Origin: Laccaria trichodermophora | Lineage: Eukaryota > Basidiomycota > Agaricomycetes > Agaricales > Hydnangiaceae | Assembly: GCA_018417955.1 (NCBI GenBank) | Contig: JACTVC010000017.1 | Coordinates: forward strand, 186,001-250,000 | Direction of reading: 5' to 3' | DNA: 64,000 nucleotides | In this document: positions 1-11,553 of the stretch, one piece after another | Layout of the letters: each line of letters begins with the position of its first letter | Position numbering within the stretch: the stretch's first letter is position 1 | Program-made: the position numbers and the translations under genes | Notes under the pieces: model-generated | The model's database searches: none | Told to the model about the DNA's origin: nothing | The model's input: only the letters and a program-made list of their open reading frames with translations

Positions 1-931
1 GTACTGGTAAAGAGTGTAGGTATTCTAAGCCGCTTGCCACGCTGCGTAACTTCAGGTACCTATGAGAAATTAAGAAGGAAGAGTGGTAGGGATTGTGTAC
101 AAGTCGAATCCGATCTGCGTCAGGGTTGTTAATGAGAAATTCGTAGAGTGAACCATTCTTTTGATACTGAGAGACCAAGGCCAAGCACGACTCCTTGGCA
201 AAAATTCCAAGAAATGGAAGGATATGGCGATGGTCAAGAGGTGACCATATGGATGCTTCTCGGAAAAGTTCCTGGGGGATAAAAGAAAACATATATGTCC
301 TCGGTCGATATTCTAACAAAAAATTCATACCGCAATTCGTTCTTCGGGGCCTGTTGACGGGTAATGTGGCCGAAAGAACTTCAACGCTAAGAGAGTTCCG
401 TTGCTGGATGCCTTCTTGACATCCGAGGAAGCCATAACGGCAAAAGGGTGCTGTTCGACATCATCAATATTATCCAAATGCCGCCATTTTGGAGGGTTGG
501 CATATCGATCCAAGCCTGCAAAAAAGGCCTGAATACACTATGAGAACACCGAGGATTGAGCATGCATTTGTAAATGGGAATTCGAAATATAATTCACCCC
601 TGCGGATGGTTCATGAATTTCGATAAGTTCGCTCAGTTGAGCTCGAGGTTCGCCATTGAGTTCCTCTAGATCTCGCCAGGAATGTTCCGGGAAAGAATCA
701 GGGCCTGACTGGCGATACATATGAGCCCCGACAGATGGATATGAATGCTTTTGTAAAGAGGAAGCAGAATCTATTGAGCGAGATGTTGGTGTAGTCCAGG
801 GGAGGGGGATTGAAGAAATGATAGTGAAGAAACATCAGCAGAAGATGTTGGGCGAGGCCTTGGAAGCGCACACGCTCATAAGGCACACCGTGTACGGCTG
901 CAAAGCGCTGCAATTGTTGTAAACACAGCAT
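1..931 (-). CDS. Unidentified multi-exon gene, 3' part outside window
   Basis: I do not recognise this gene. On the minus strand, open segments with plausible junctions follow each other. They are a first exon from 931 (LQQLQRFAAVHGVPYERV), a segment at about 750-548 (SFPEHSWRDLEELNGEPRAQ) after an acceptor near 751, and a segment from about 516 down (DRYANPPKWRHLDNIDDVEQ) after a TTTTTTGCAG acceptor. The composition looks like coding sequence rather than random reading, but the first intron donor is not clear. It would be transcribed divergently from the kinase-like gene that starts near 1055. It could also be a decayed gene. Confidence 0.3.
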
Positions 932-1054
932 GAATGCTGTAAGGGAGGCGATGAAGTGACGTCACAGTCAAGGCACGTGACAACAAAACACAGCTTCGCC
1001 CGGTCTACGATAGCCTAGCGTTGACAAAGTCCTTCCTTGATTCTCTCCCTCCAC

Positions 1055-1180
1055 ATGCATCTCCTCTATACAATTTTTATCCGGCTTTTTCGTTTACCGC
1101 AGACGATGCAGGTATTGTCTGAACATTATGACCGACAAATACCAATCAGAGGCGGAGCTTGCAGCGATGTTTATAAAGCG
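1055..1180 (+). pseudogene. Protein-kinase-like gene, 5' fragment (split by Plavaka insertion)
   Basis: This is the N-terminal piece of a tyrosine-kinase-like (TKL-type) fungal kinase. The reading frame ends in the glycine-loop region, RQIPIRGGACSDVYKA, exactly where the Plavaka element starts. The same frame resumes at 11851 with SFEGECVAVKVFR, so joining the two flanks over one CG dinucleotide gives an ordinary kinase lobe. The first Met could be 1055 or 1106. The insertion separates this piece from the rest of the kinase domain by 10.7 kb, so the gene is presumably inactive as it stands. Confidence 0.75.
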
Positions 1181-1959
1181 CATCAGGAAAATCACATCAC
1201 GTGTGGCACCACACGTCTCACGCAAACCACACTCCCACAAACAAAGTGGGGACATTATAACTTGCAGTGGCGACTGACCCGCCACGATTGTTTGTGGCTC
1301 CACAAACTTACCATAATTTTATTGTGGGGCCACAATCTTAAGTTTTGGATTATCGGACCACGCTGCCCACAAAAAGCCAAAAAAGAGCACACAATTATTT
1401 ATTAGCGCGCCTCTACAGAAACAACATGTAATACTGATGTAGTAGCTACTTTGACGGCCTAATGAATCAATAAGAGTGATTAAGAATACATATGAAAGGA
1501 GCTCACCCATCAATCATCCTCTGAATCTTCATCAGGGGAGAGCTGAATGTCCGCCCGCATGTCATTCTTGACAAGGCTCTCCTCTGTAAGATCGATGAGG
1601 TCCGAGCTCTTGACGAAGGGGGCGGCCAGTCGAACGATCGCTTCCCACTTCTTCGCGGACAGCTCCTTGATCTTCGGAAGATATCTGAATGCATGTTCAG
1701 CCCAAGGGTTGACGACGAAATTCTTCTTGGTGGCATCAGTGGCTGATGGTTCCTTTCCATTCTTCCACAGCGTCAAGCCGCGTTCCACCTGAATGTGCAT
1801 ATGTCAGTAGGATCACGTAAAATATAAGAAATAAGTCATACCGCTGCAACACAGACAGACATTGCACCCGTTTGGTCTCCATGGGTTGAGGCGATCTGCA
1901 TGACATATCGAAGATGGGAAGCGAACGCGTCTAGAACAATGTCAGAGCGATACGCTCCT

Positions 1960-1966
1960 GTCATAT
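1960..1966. repeat. Target-site duplication of PAL1, left copy (GTCATAT)
   Basis: GTCATAT at 1960-1966 is repeated at 6509-6515. Keeping one copy rejoins exon 7 of the Plavaka accessory gene in frame (N-M-T-G-A-Y-R). Confidence 0.9.
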
Positions 1967-2104
1967 GAGTGGTAGCTACCACTTTTATGATAAAATACAG
2001 TCAAGTGCCTGCACAACTTTTTGGTAAATGGCACTGTGGTCTTATGAAATGAGAAACATGGGGGAAATCTAATGAAACATGTTTCATTTTTGGCCCAGAC
2101 CATT

Positions 2105-2915
2105 TCATATATATCTCATTGTTTCCCTAGCAATATTTCTTTGCCATTTCTTTCCCATTTCATTGGCTGACTGGCTATATTTCTTTTCCATTTCATTGGT
2201 TGCCTGGCCATATTTTTTTTCTATTTCATTGTTTCCCTAGCAATATTTCTTCGCAATTTCTTTCCCATTTCATTCATATTTCTTTTCCATTTCATTGTTT
2301 CCCTAGCAATATTTCTTCGCCATTTCATTGCTATTTCATTGGCTGCCTAGCCATATTTCTTTCCCATTTCTTTTCCATTTCATTGTTTCCCCAGCAATAT
2401 TTCTTCACCATTTCATTGGCTGCCTAGCAATATTTCATTGCCATTTCATTGACTCCCTAGCAATATTTCTTCGCCATTTCTTTCCCATTTCATTGGCTGC
2501 CTAGCCATATTTCTTTCCCATTTCTTTTCCATTTCATTGTTTCCCCAGCAATATTTCTTTGCCATTTCTTTCCCATTTCATTGGCTGCCTAGCCATATTT
2601 CTTTCCCATTTCTTTTCCATTTCATTGTTTCCCTAGCAATATTTCTTTTCCATTTCATTGTTTCCCTGGCAATATTTCTTCGCCATTTCTTTCCCATTTC
2701 TTTTCCATTTCATTGTTTCCCCAGCAATATTTCTTTGCCATTTCTTTCCCATTTCATTGACTCCCTAGCAATATTTCTTCGCCATTTCTTTCCCATTTCA
2801 TTGGCTGCCTAGCCATATTTCTTTCCCATTTCTTTTCCATTTCATTGTTTCCCTAGCAATATTTCTTCGCCATTTCTTTCCCATTTTATTGGCTGCCTGG
2901 CTATATTTCTTTGCC
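2105..2915 (+). repeat. PAL1 outer tandem array, left arm
   Basis: Degenerate tandem units are built from short blocks: CATTTCATTG, TTTCCCTAGCAATATTTC and GGCTGCCTAGCCATATTTC. The two variants (GTTTCCCTAGCAAT and GGCTGCCTAGCCAT) alternate irregularly. The mirrored array on the other arm is at about 5530-6365. The long open frames here are by-products of the repeat, not genes. Confidence 0.9.
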
Positions 2916-3409
2916 ATCTTGTCAGGGTCCATCCAATGGGTCATCAGGAGGGTGGTCACATGACCAATTTCCTAAAATGGTGAAAATACAAAATTAATAG
3001 CCCTGAATTGTAGCTTTCAGAATCTGTTTGAATTATGTTCTAAAGTGCTCTCATTGTGGAGATATGAGGCAAATGAATTTTTACAGCGCCGGCTTTTTTC
3101 AACCTTTTTGTCTTTTTCTCCAGGAAAACAACACCAAACAATATAATTTTAACATATTTAGAAAGCTAAGAAAAGGGGCTACAATTATCATATTATAGAA
3201 AAATTGACTCAAAAAGGAAGGTGCATAGCCTAAAAGGGACATGCACACTAGTAGACTACAAAAGTCAGACCTAGACTAGAAATTTTACCAATAGGTTTAC
3301 CAATAGATTACAAAAGTCAGACATAGAATACAAAAATGAGTAATGCACTACAAAAGACTACAAAGAGCTGGACATAGACTACAAAGTTTACTAATGGGCT
3401 ATGACAGAC

Positions 3410-3855
3410 TTCAAGAGTTGGACATACACCACAAAATCCGCTTTTCTCATTACAAAAGTTTTAGTGTCTGCTTTTTTCATTACAGCAGTTTGTAGTGTCC
3501 GCTTTTTTTATTACAACAGTTTGTAGTGTCCGCTTTTTTATTACAACAGTTTGTAGTGTCCACTTTTTTTATTACAACAGTTTGTAATGTCCGCTTTTTT
3601 CATTACAACAGTTTGTAGTGTCCGCTTTTTTTATTACAACAGTTTGTAGTGTCCGCTTTTTTATTACAACAGTTTGTAGTGTCCAATTTTTTTATTGCAA
3701 CAGTTTGTAGCATCCACTTTTTTCATTACAACAGCTTGTAGTGTCTGCTTTTTTTATTCCAACAGTTTCTAGTGTTCGCTCTTTTTATTACAACAGTTTC
3801 TAGTCTCTGCTTTTTTAGACTACAACAGTTTACAATATCCACTTTTTAAGACTAC
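3410..3855 (+). repeat. PAL1 inner tandem array, left arm (about 31-bp units)
   Basis: About a dozen units contain ATTACAACAGTTTGTAGT followed by GTCCGC and a T run. Variant units have CAC or TGC instead of CGC. The mirrored array is on the right arm at about 4400-5035. Confidence 0.9.
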
Positions 3856-4399
3856 TAAGTTCGTAGTCTGCTTTTCTAATTTAGTTTGTGGGTATGGGTT
3901 TATGACATGTGAGATGAGTTGACTTTTGCCAGTCATGCCCAACTGTTGGCTTTCATACCAGTGGAGCCTGCACTGTGTTTTCAAGAACAACAGCTCTACT
4001 CATGGTCAACCTGGAAAAGATTCACCAGATTCCAGCTTGTATTCACCTGAGTAGACTAAGAACATAATAGGAATAGACAACCTTTCATTGTTCACTCCTA
4101 GTACTCTTGAATGGCTTTCAGTGAAGATTGGCTAGGATGAATGGTTGGACAGTGAAACCTTATCATAATTTGACTTGACAGAGAAGACCAATGAGAGACA
4201 CTCATTATAGGACAGTAGCTACTGATATCAATAGATGTTTGACTGAGTCCAGAGAGATGGGATAGTGGCTGGTCAGCTGAAAAGAGAGACAGGCACCACT
4301 GATGTGAAAGACAACAAGTTGGGCATGACTGGCAGAGTCAATTCATCTCACATGTCATAAACCCATACCTACTACAAACTAAATGTCAGAAAAGCAGAC

Positions 4400-5035
4400 T
4401 ACAAACTTAGTAGTCTTAAAGAGTGGATATTGTAAACTGCTGTAGTCCAAAAAAGTGGATTCTACCCACTGTTGTAGTCCAAAAAAGGGAAGACTACAAA
4501 CTGTCATAATCTAAAAAAACGGACACTAGAAACTGATGTAGTCAAAAAAAGCAGACACTACAAACTGTTGCAATAAAAAAAGCAGACACTACAAACTGTT
4601 GTAATGAAAAAAGTGGACACTCAAACTGTTGCAATAAAAATTGGACACTACAAACTGTTGTAATAAAAAAAGTGAACACTAGAAATGGTTGCAATAAAAA
4701 AATTGGACACTACAAACTGTTGTAATGAAAAAGCAGACACTACAAACTGTTGTAATAAAAAAAGTGGACACTACAAACTGTTGTAATAAAAAAAGTGGAC
4801 ACTACAAACTGTTGTAATAAAAAAAGTGGACACTACAAACTGTTGTAATAAAAAAAGCGGACACTACAAACTGTTGTAATAAAAAAAGTGGACACTACAA
4901 ACTGTTGTAATGGAAAAATCAGGCACTACAAACTGTTGTAATAAAAAAAGCGGACACTACAAACTGCTGTAATGAAAAAAGCAGACACTAAAACTTTTGT
5001 AATGAGAAAAGCGGATTTTGTGGTGTATGTCCAAC
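4400..5035 (-). repeat. PAL1 inner tandem array, right arm
   Basis: This is the inverse of the left-arm array, with units of ACTACAAACTGTTGTAAT followed by an A run and GCGGAC. It is longer than its partner by about six units, so the arms differ in copy number while flanking unique sequence matches closely. Confidence 0.9.
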
Positions 5036-5529
5036 TCTTGAAGTCTGTCATAGCCCATTAGTAAACTTTGTAGTCTATGTCCAGCTCTTTGTAGTCTTTT
5101 GTAGTGCATTACTCATTTTTGTATTCTATGTCTGACTTTTGTAATCTATTGGTAAACCTATTGGTAAAATTTCTAGTCTAGGTCTGACTTTTGTAGTCTA
5201 CTAGTGTGCATGTCCCTTTTAGGCTATGCACCTTCCTTTTTGAGTCAATTTTTCTATAATATGATAATTGTAGCCCCTTTTCTTAGCTTTCTAAATATGT
5301 TAAAATTATATTGTTTGGTGTTGTTTTCCTGGAGAAAAAGACAAAAAGGTTGAAAAAAGCCGGCGCTGTAAAAATTCATTTGCCTCATATCTCCACAATG
5401 AGAGCACTTTAGAACATAATTCAAACAGATTCTGAAAGCTACAATTCAGGGCTATTAATTTTGTATTTTCACCATTTTAGGAAATTGGTCATGTGACCAC
5501 CCTCCTGATGACCCATTGGATGGACCCTG

Positions 5530-6365
5530 ACAAGATGGCAAAGAAATATAGCCAGGCAGCCAATAAAATGGGAAAGAAATGGCGAAGAAATATTGCTAGG
5601 GAAACAATGAAATGGAAAAGAAATGGGAAAGAAATATGGCTAGGCAGCCAATGAAATGGGAAAGAAATGGCGAAGAAATATTGCTAGGGAGTCAATGAAA
5701 TGGGAAAGAAATGGCAAAGAAATATTGCTGGGGAAACAATGAAATGGAAAAGAAATGGGAAAGAAATGGCGAAGAAATATTGCCAGGGAAACAATGAAAT
5801 GGAAAAGAAATATTGCTAGGGAAACAATGAAATGGAAAAGAAATGGGAAAGAAATATGGCTAGGCAGCCAATGAAATGGGAAAGAAATGGCAAAGAAATA
5901 TTGCTGGGGAAACAATGAAATGGAAAAGAAATGGGAAAGAAATATGGCTAGGCAGCCAATGAAATGGGAAAGAAATGGCGAAGAAATATTGCTAGGGAGT
6001 CAATGAAATGGCAATGAAATATTGCTAGGCAGCCAATGAAATGGTGAAGAAATATTGCTGGGGAAACAATGAAATGGAAAAGAAATGGGAAAGAAATATG
6101 GCTAGGCAGCCAATGAAATAGCAATGAAATGGCGAAGAAATATTGCTAGGGAAACAATGAAATGGAAAAGAAATATGAATGAAATGGGAAAGAAATATGA
6201 ATGAAATGGGAAAGAAATTGCGAAGAAATATTGCTAGGGAAACAATGAAATAGAAAAAAAATATGGCCAGGCAACCAATGAAATGGAAAAGAAATATAGC
6301 CAGTCAGCCAATGAAATGGGAAAGAAATGGCAAAGAAATATTGCTAGGGAAACAATGAGATATAT
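5530..6365 (-). repeat. PAL1 outer tandem array, right arm
   Basis: This is the inverse of the array at 2105-2915. A short extra copy near 6175-6200 (ATGAATGAAATGGGAAAG repeated) accounts for a 23-bp offset between the arms. Confidence 0.9.
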
Positions 6366-6508
6366 ATGAAATGGTCTGGGCCAAAAATGAAACATGTTTC
6401 ATTAGATTTCCCCCATGTTTCTCATTTCATAAGACCACAGTGCCATTTACCAAAAAGTTGTGCAGGCACTTGACTGTATTTTATCATAAAAAGTGGTAGA
6501 TACTAGTG

Positions 6509-6515
6509 GTCATAT
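6509..6515. repeat. Target-site duplication of PAL1, right copy
   Basis: GTCATAT, identical to 1960-1966. Confidence 0.9.
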
Positions 6516-8207
6516 TCTAACCATTATCAGCATTGAAAATCATTGGAGACGAGCCTGAGACATACCTTTTGATCATGGTAGATAAAGGTTACATTGTGTA
6601 GATTAGCCGCCACGTATTCTTGAATCTTAAATGCGTCGTTGTTGAATGGCTTGTTTGAGAATAGATTCTTGAGGTACGCAAGCACACGTTTGCCAATGTC
6701 GCTCCTCCAATTTTTTAACGCAGACCATGCCTGGAATTGCGATGTATAGAAGAAAAGTCAGGAACAAGGTTGATAGTCGTGAGAGCGGGAATGCGCACCA
6801 TAAAATGGACAGCATCATTAGCCACCCCTGTAGTGGGAAAGTAGTTAGCCCAAAGTGTTTCGACAATGTTAGCGAAAGCCGGGTGAGCGTTTGCTGTGAA
6901 TGGTTGGTCGATCGTCCCCATCCAGTCGCACAACTCGGGAATGAACTTGTGCTGCCAATCTTTGAGGTCACGGCGATGGTTTTCGAAGGGGAGGTCGCCA
7001 TTCACATAGGTCGATTTTGTCGGTTTCTCACTTTTGACTGAAACTGCAGTGTCCGCGGGCTCCACCTTGGGTTGCAGAGCGATCCCCATCTTGGACGAAC
7101 CGTGTTGTTAGTGTAAACAGGTGTGATAGACACACCCTTGAGCTCGTTGTCGAAGTCTTCAGTGACGTTGGGTGAGGATTCCCGTTTGGTGGACGGAGGA
7201 GGGCGCTTATCAACGCCGACGAGCTTCTTCCAGTTTGATTTGAGGCCGCCCATCTCCGCGGGTTTTGCACGCTTCCCTTTTTTTGGACTACAGGTGGCGC
7301 ATTAGAAACAGTGCATTATTGTGGTAACTCTCACCTTTCGTCAACGTCAACGGCCACAGTCTTCCGTTTTGCGCTTAGCGGAGCAGGCGCAAGAGAGGGC
7401 TTTTCCCTGAGCTGTTCAATCTGTGCGCGAAGAGCGCCCCGTTCAGGTTTCTGTGGTTTTGATGTGAGTACATCAGACGTCTATAATTACTAAGTCAACG
7501 TTCACACACCTTTTCAGCGGTCTTCTTCTTTTTCTCCCCTTTCCTACGCAGAGCGAGGAACTCTTGGAAGAGTCTGGCCTCAGCCTCGTCATCTTCCCCC
7601 TCTGAAACCTTGGAATCCTTTCGCCCTGTGACCCCCGCCGAGCTCCCTTCATCATGCTCGGGTTTGTACTCATCCGAGTCCTCGCTTCCAGACTCTTCAC
7701 CCTCAAACCCTTCTTTACTGAAGGTCAAATCGGGTTCAGAGTCTGTGCCCATGGTCGACAAAGGCGGCAATTGGATAAGGTCATCGGTAAGTGCACCCTC
7801 CGAATTCTCAGCCTCAGCTGCTAACTCATCGACGTCCATTTCTGTATCCAGATTCAATGTCATGTTTTGTAAAACAGCAGAGCCATACCTGCTTCCTCCG
7901 CCTCTCGGGCGCGATATCTTCGGTGAGCAGCCATCGTCACAAGGTCAGGGCGTGTAGAATTTGCTCTGATCTGGTCCTCACGTCGCTGAACATCGTCTTC
8001 CTTTTTAGCGGCAACGCGCAATGATTCTGCATGGGCTTTAGTGGCCTGGCGGTCTTTTTCCGCCTTTTCCTCTGCTTCTCGGGCTTTATCGGCTGCGATT
8101 TCTTCTTTGGTGCATCGTCGTTTGCGAGAATATCTGTTGTGTAGCTGGCCTAATTCGCCATCAGCAGTGATACATCGCTTTGGAAGAACGTCTTCAGGCG
8201 CGGACAT

Positions 8208-8363
8208 TGTAGGAGGCGAGTGGAAGAGCAAGGAACAGGGCAGGGGGTTTGGATTGCGTGTTCGTTGCATATGCAACACGGCTAATGTTCAACATTCAGC
8301 CGGTTTCCGGTTCATCCTCGTAAGTCCTAAATTTTCTGATACCTCTTGTCTCAGCATTCATCC
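8208..8363. promoter_or_regulatory. Divergent promoter region of the Plavaka element
   Basis: Only 156 bp separate the start of the accessory gene (8207, minus) from the start of the transposase gene (8364, plus; 8346 is a possible in-frame alternative). The two genes must share this intergenic region. No TATA box is obvious. Confidence 0.5.
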
Positions 8364-11300
8364 ATGCCTCGAAAACAGGCAAAGAAGTCATTCGGCCTTC
8401 GCTATCCATGTAGATCTGCTGGCTGCCCCAGAACCTTTCGGAGTGTCCATGGACAAACCTACCATTTCAACACTTTCCACCAGGATACCAATGCAGTCCG
8501 TGGCGTCAGATCACCTTCTGGATCAAGCGGTAGTCCACAAGATGACTTTCCGACGTTTCCAACTGATTCAAGAGACTCAAGAGGACCCAGTGGTAGCCCT
8601 CCTCCTCCTCCTCGTCGTGCATTCAAACAGTACCATCCCTTCTTAAATGGTGAGTGAAAAACTACAACAACGTACCCAGAACTAATGATTTCTAACAATT
8701 TTAAAGGTGAACCTTGTGATGAACATGGAAACAAGTTGCCCGAGGGGACGCCGCCACCTCCCCGCACAACTGCTGACCCGGACGACTGGTCTCCGTACGA
8801 GGACGATGTCCAATTTAAAACCGCCGACTTCCTTTTTCGAATAGACGAGATGTCCCAGACCAATATCGACTATCTGCTTGAGCTTTGGGCATGGCAATCG
8901 ATGAAGCACGGGCATACCGGTCCTTTCACGAGCTACAAAGAGATTTATGACATGATCGACGCTTCGTCTGAGGGGGACGCACCATGGAAATGCATGAAAA
9001 CGACGGTCCCGCATGACCTCCCTTCTACAGCACCCAGTTGGAAGAAGAAAGAATACGAGATTTGGTTCCGCGATCCCGACGTTGTCCTCAGCAACATGCT
9101 CGCCAACCCAGACTTCGACGGAGAATTCGACACGACACCTTACGTGGAAGTCGACGCGAATGGGAAACGGAGGTGGAGTGATTTCATGTCAGCCAATTTC
9201 GCTTGGCGGCAATGTGTAGGTTTTTTCCCTCTCTCGTTGTTCTCAAACTAATGGTTGGGCTAATAGGATCGAATTTTCAATGATGACCCCACAACTAAGG
9301 GGGCCATGTACGTCGCAGGGATCCTTGGTAGTGACAAGACCACGGTCTCGGTCGCAACGGGGGATGTGGAATATCACCCGTTTTACCTATCTCCTGGCAA
9401 CCTACACAATGTTGCTCATCGTGGACACCAACAAGGTGTAATCCCTATCGGTTTTTTTGCAATTCCCAAGAGTAAGTGTAGCTCATTCATGAGCCGTCTT
9501 CTAATATACTGATTGAAATTAGGTGATCGCAAGTACGATAGTGATCCCGAGTTCCACAAGTTCAAACGCCAGTTATTTCACGCATCCATCTCAGCAATCC
9601 TGTCGCCGCTCAAGGCCGCCATGAAGAAGCCAGTTGTGCGCCGCTGCCCTGATGGACATTTTCGCCGCATCATCTACGACCTTGGTCCCTTCATCGCCGA
9701 TTACCCTGAACAGGTAATGCTTACGGGGATTGTTCAAGGCTGGTGTCCCAGGTACGTGTAGTTTACAACTCAGAGATGTTTTATTAACTCCTCATCAGAT
9801 GTACATCACTATGCAACAAGCTGGACCCACCGAGTGGTCCGCGGCGACATGACCTCACGGAAACATTGCTGGAACAATTCAGTGGAACGGAGTTATGGGA
9901 TGAGTTTGGGATAGATGAGGACGTCGTGGTAGGTTCTTTTTTTCTCTTACATTTGACAGACAGTATATATTAATGTCACTTTAGCCCTTTACATGCGACT
10001 TCCCTCGCGCCGACATCCATGAGTTAATCTCATCAGATCTCCTTCACCAAGTTATCAAGGGAACGTTCAAGGACCACCTGGTCACATGGGTTGGGGAATA
10101 CCTGGAACTTGAGCACGGCCGAATGGGGGGAGACAAGATTTTGGATGAGATTGACCGTCGGTGAGTTGTGGCTTCACAAATGACTTTTCCCTTTATTGTG
10201 ATCTGACGTGGCTTGAGTAGAATTGCTGCCACCCCCGTGTTTCCGGGTCTACGCAGATTCAAACAGGGTCGACGGTTCAAACAATGGACTGGTGACGATT
10301 CTAAGGCACTGATGAAAGTGTACCTACCCGCCATTGTGGGTTTTGTCCCTGATGAGATGGTCATGTGTCTCGGTGCCTTCCTTGACTTCTGTTACATCGC
10401 TCGCCGTTCCGACTTCGACCAAACGACACTCGACGACCTTGATGCTGCTCTAGCATGTTTTCATCACCACAGGGAAATTTTTCGCACAACAGGAGTTCGC
10501 GAAGAGAATGGGTTCAATCTCCCTCGCCAACATGCACTATCCCACTTCCGTCGCAACATTGAAGACTTCGGCGCGCTCAATGGCATTTGTTCATCTATCA
10601 CGGAGTCGCGGCACATCACTGCAGTCAAGAAGCCATGGCGTCGGTCAAGTCGATTCGAAGCGCTTGGTCAAATGTTACTTACCAACCAACGGCTTGACAA
10701 GCTCGCCGCAACAAAGGCCGACTTCATCAGTCGAAGAATGCTGCCTCCGGAGCGTCCTCCACCTCAACGTGATAAGGATGAGGGTGAGGATGGGGAGCCA
10801 GTTGATGTTGACCGGGTAATGGGCAATGTTGTTCTCGCCCAGACAAGAGGTGAGTCATTACTCCATTTTGAGCACTGTATCACACAAGTTTACAAAGTGG
10901 TTAAAGAACGCTCATATCCCCGTAATCTCAAGGACCTTGCCACTCATATTGGAGTCCCTTCCCTCCATCAACTCACCCATTACTTCCTTGCCGACCAGCT
11001 CACCCCAGATGAAGAGGGATATGTCGATGTTGAACCCACCATCACCTCTCCCATCTCTGTGTTCCCCTCTGCAACCGCCACATTCTACGCGCCTAGCGAT
11101 CCATCTGGAGTCCATGGAATGCGCCGGGAACGCATCCGTTCGACGCCCTCCTGGAGAGGTACAGGAAAACGTCATGACTGCGCTTTCGTCGTCGAGGATG
11201 AATCAAAACCGGGATTTCGGGGAATGAGTGCTGTGCGCGTACTCCTCCTTTTCTCTTTCACATACAACGACACTACCTACCCCTGTGCCCTCGTCGAATG

Positions 11301-11553
11301 GTTCAAGAAGGTCGGCCGCTCTCCAGACAAGATCACAGGGATGTGGAATGTCGCTCCGGAGTGTGCGCGTAACAGAGAACGTCTGACCACCGTGATCCAT
11401 TTGGACTCTGTCCTCCGTGCCGCACATCTCATTCCTGTCTTCGGTCGCCAATATCTTCCTCCTCATTTCTCGCACACCTGGTCCCTCAACGTCTTCAAAG
11501 CATTCTACGTGAACAAGTATGCAGACCACCATGCAAATGAGATTTGTTTTTAG
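8364..11553 (+). CDS. Plavaka-type (KDZ) transposase, apparently intact
   Basis: This is the transposase of the 1181-11850 element. Exons are 8364-8649, 8707-9215, 9267-9471, 9523-9751, 9799-9928, 9985-10160 and 10221-11553. All are GT-AG and in phase, giving 955 aa with no frameshift or internal stop. The N-terminus has a C2H2-type finger (YPCRSAGCPRTFRSVHGQ, with the histidines following). Family landmarks follow in order: GEPCDEHGNKLPEGTPPPP, MLANPDFDGEFDTTPY, LGSDKTTVSVATGD, RCPDGHFRRIIYDLGPFIAD, DFPRADIHEL, KGTFKDHLVTWVGEYL, GRRFKQWTGDDSKALMK, IFRTTGVREENG and SSITESRHITAVKKPWRRSS. The acidic positions in LGSDKT and DFPRADIHEL are candidates for catalytic residues of the RNase H-like fold, but this is inference. 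Full length and lack of lesions suggest recent activity. Confidence 0.9.

Larger units (their letters stand above)
1967..6508. mobile_element. PAL1: giant palindromic element, 4.54 kb, 7-bp target duplication
   Basis: PAL1 is two inverted arms of about 2.0-2.2 kb around a spacer at roughly 3955-4315. Mirror positions are easy to see; for example, an 91-codon open frame at 2537-2812 recurs identically on the other strand at 5640-5915. Each arm runs from outside in: a TIR-like end (inner consensus CTACCACTTTTTATG), an outer array of ATTTC/CCATTTC units, a unique block of about 330 bp, and an inner array of about 31-bp units with CAGTTTGTAGTGTCCGC. The right inner array is about 190 bp longer than the left, or roughly six units. 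No frame resembles a protein, so the element must be mobilised in trans. The outermost 10 bp match poorly between ends. Confidence 0.85.
1510..8207 (-). pseudogene. Plavaka-element accessory gene, interrupted by PAL1
   Basis: This is the second gene of the Plavaka element, divergent from the transposase. Exons on the minus strand are 8207-7889, 7841-7510, 7450-7335, 7287-7134, 7089-6766, 6730-6566, 6516-1842 (split) and 1788-1510. All junctions are GT-AG and in phase, and without the insert they encode about 604 aa. The N-terminal half is charged and low-complexity, with KAREAEEKAEKDRQ and an acidic Ser-rich stretch, followed by GGLKSNWKKLVG. The C-terminal half is globular, with motifs such as DLKDWQHKFIPELCDWMG and AWSALKNWRSDIGKRVLAYL. 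I know no assigned function; its position in the transposon suggests a transposition or regulatory role. PAL1 sits in exon 7, and removing it with one 7-bp duplication restores the frame. Confidence 0.75.

Noticed and set aside
1319..1513. Small frames at the left end of the Plavaka element
   Set aside because: They lie in subterminal repeat sequence and show no conservation pattern.
3410..3855. CRISPR-like repeat-spacer array
   Set aside because: Units are directly tandem without unique spacers, the locus is fungal, and no cas genes are present.
2105..6365. Open frames rich in Phe/Ser/Ile in the PAL1 arrays as possible membrane proteins
   Set aside because: They are identical on opposite strands and made of the tandem units; no start context, introns or domain.
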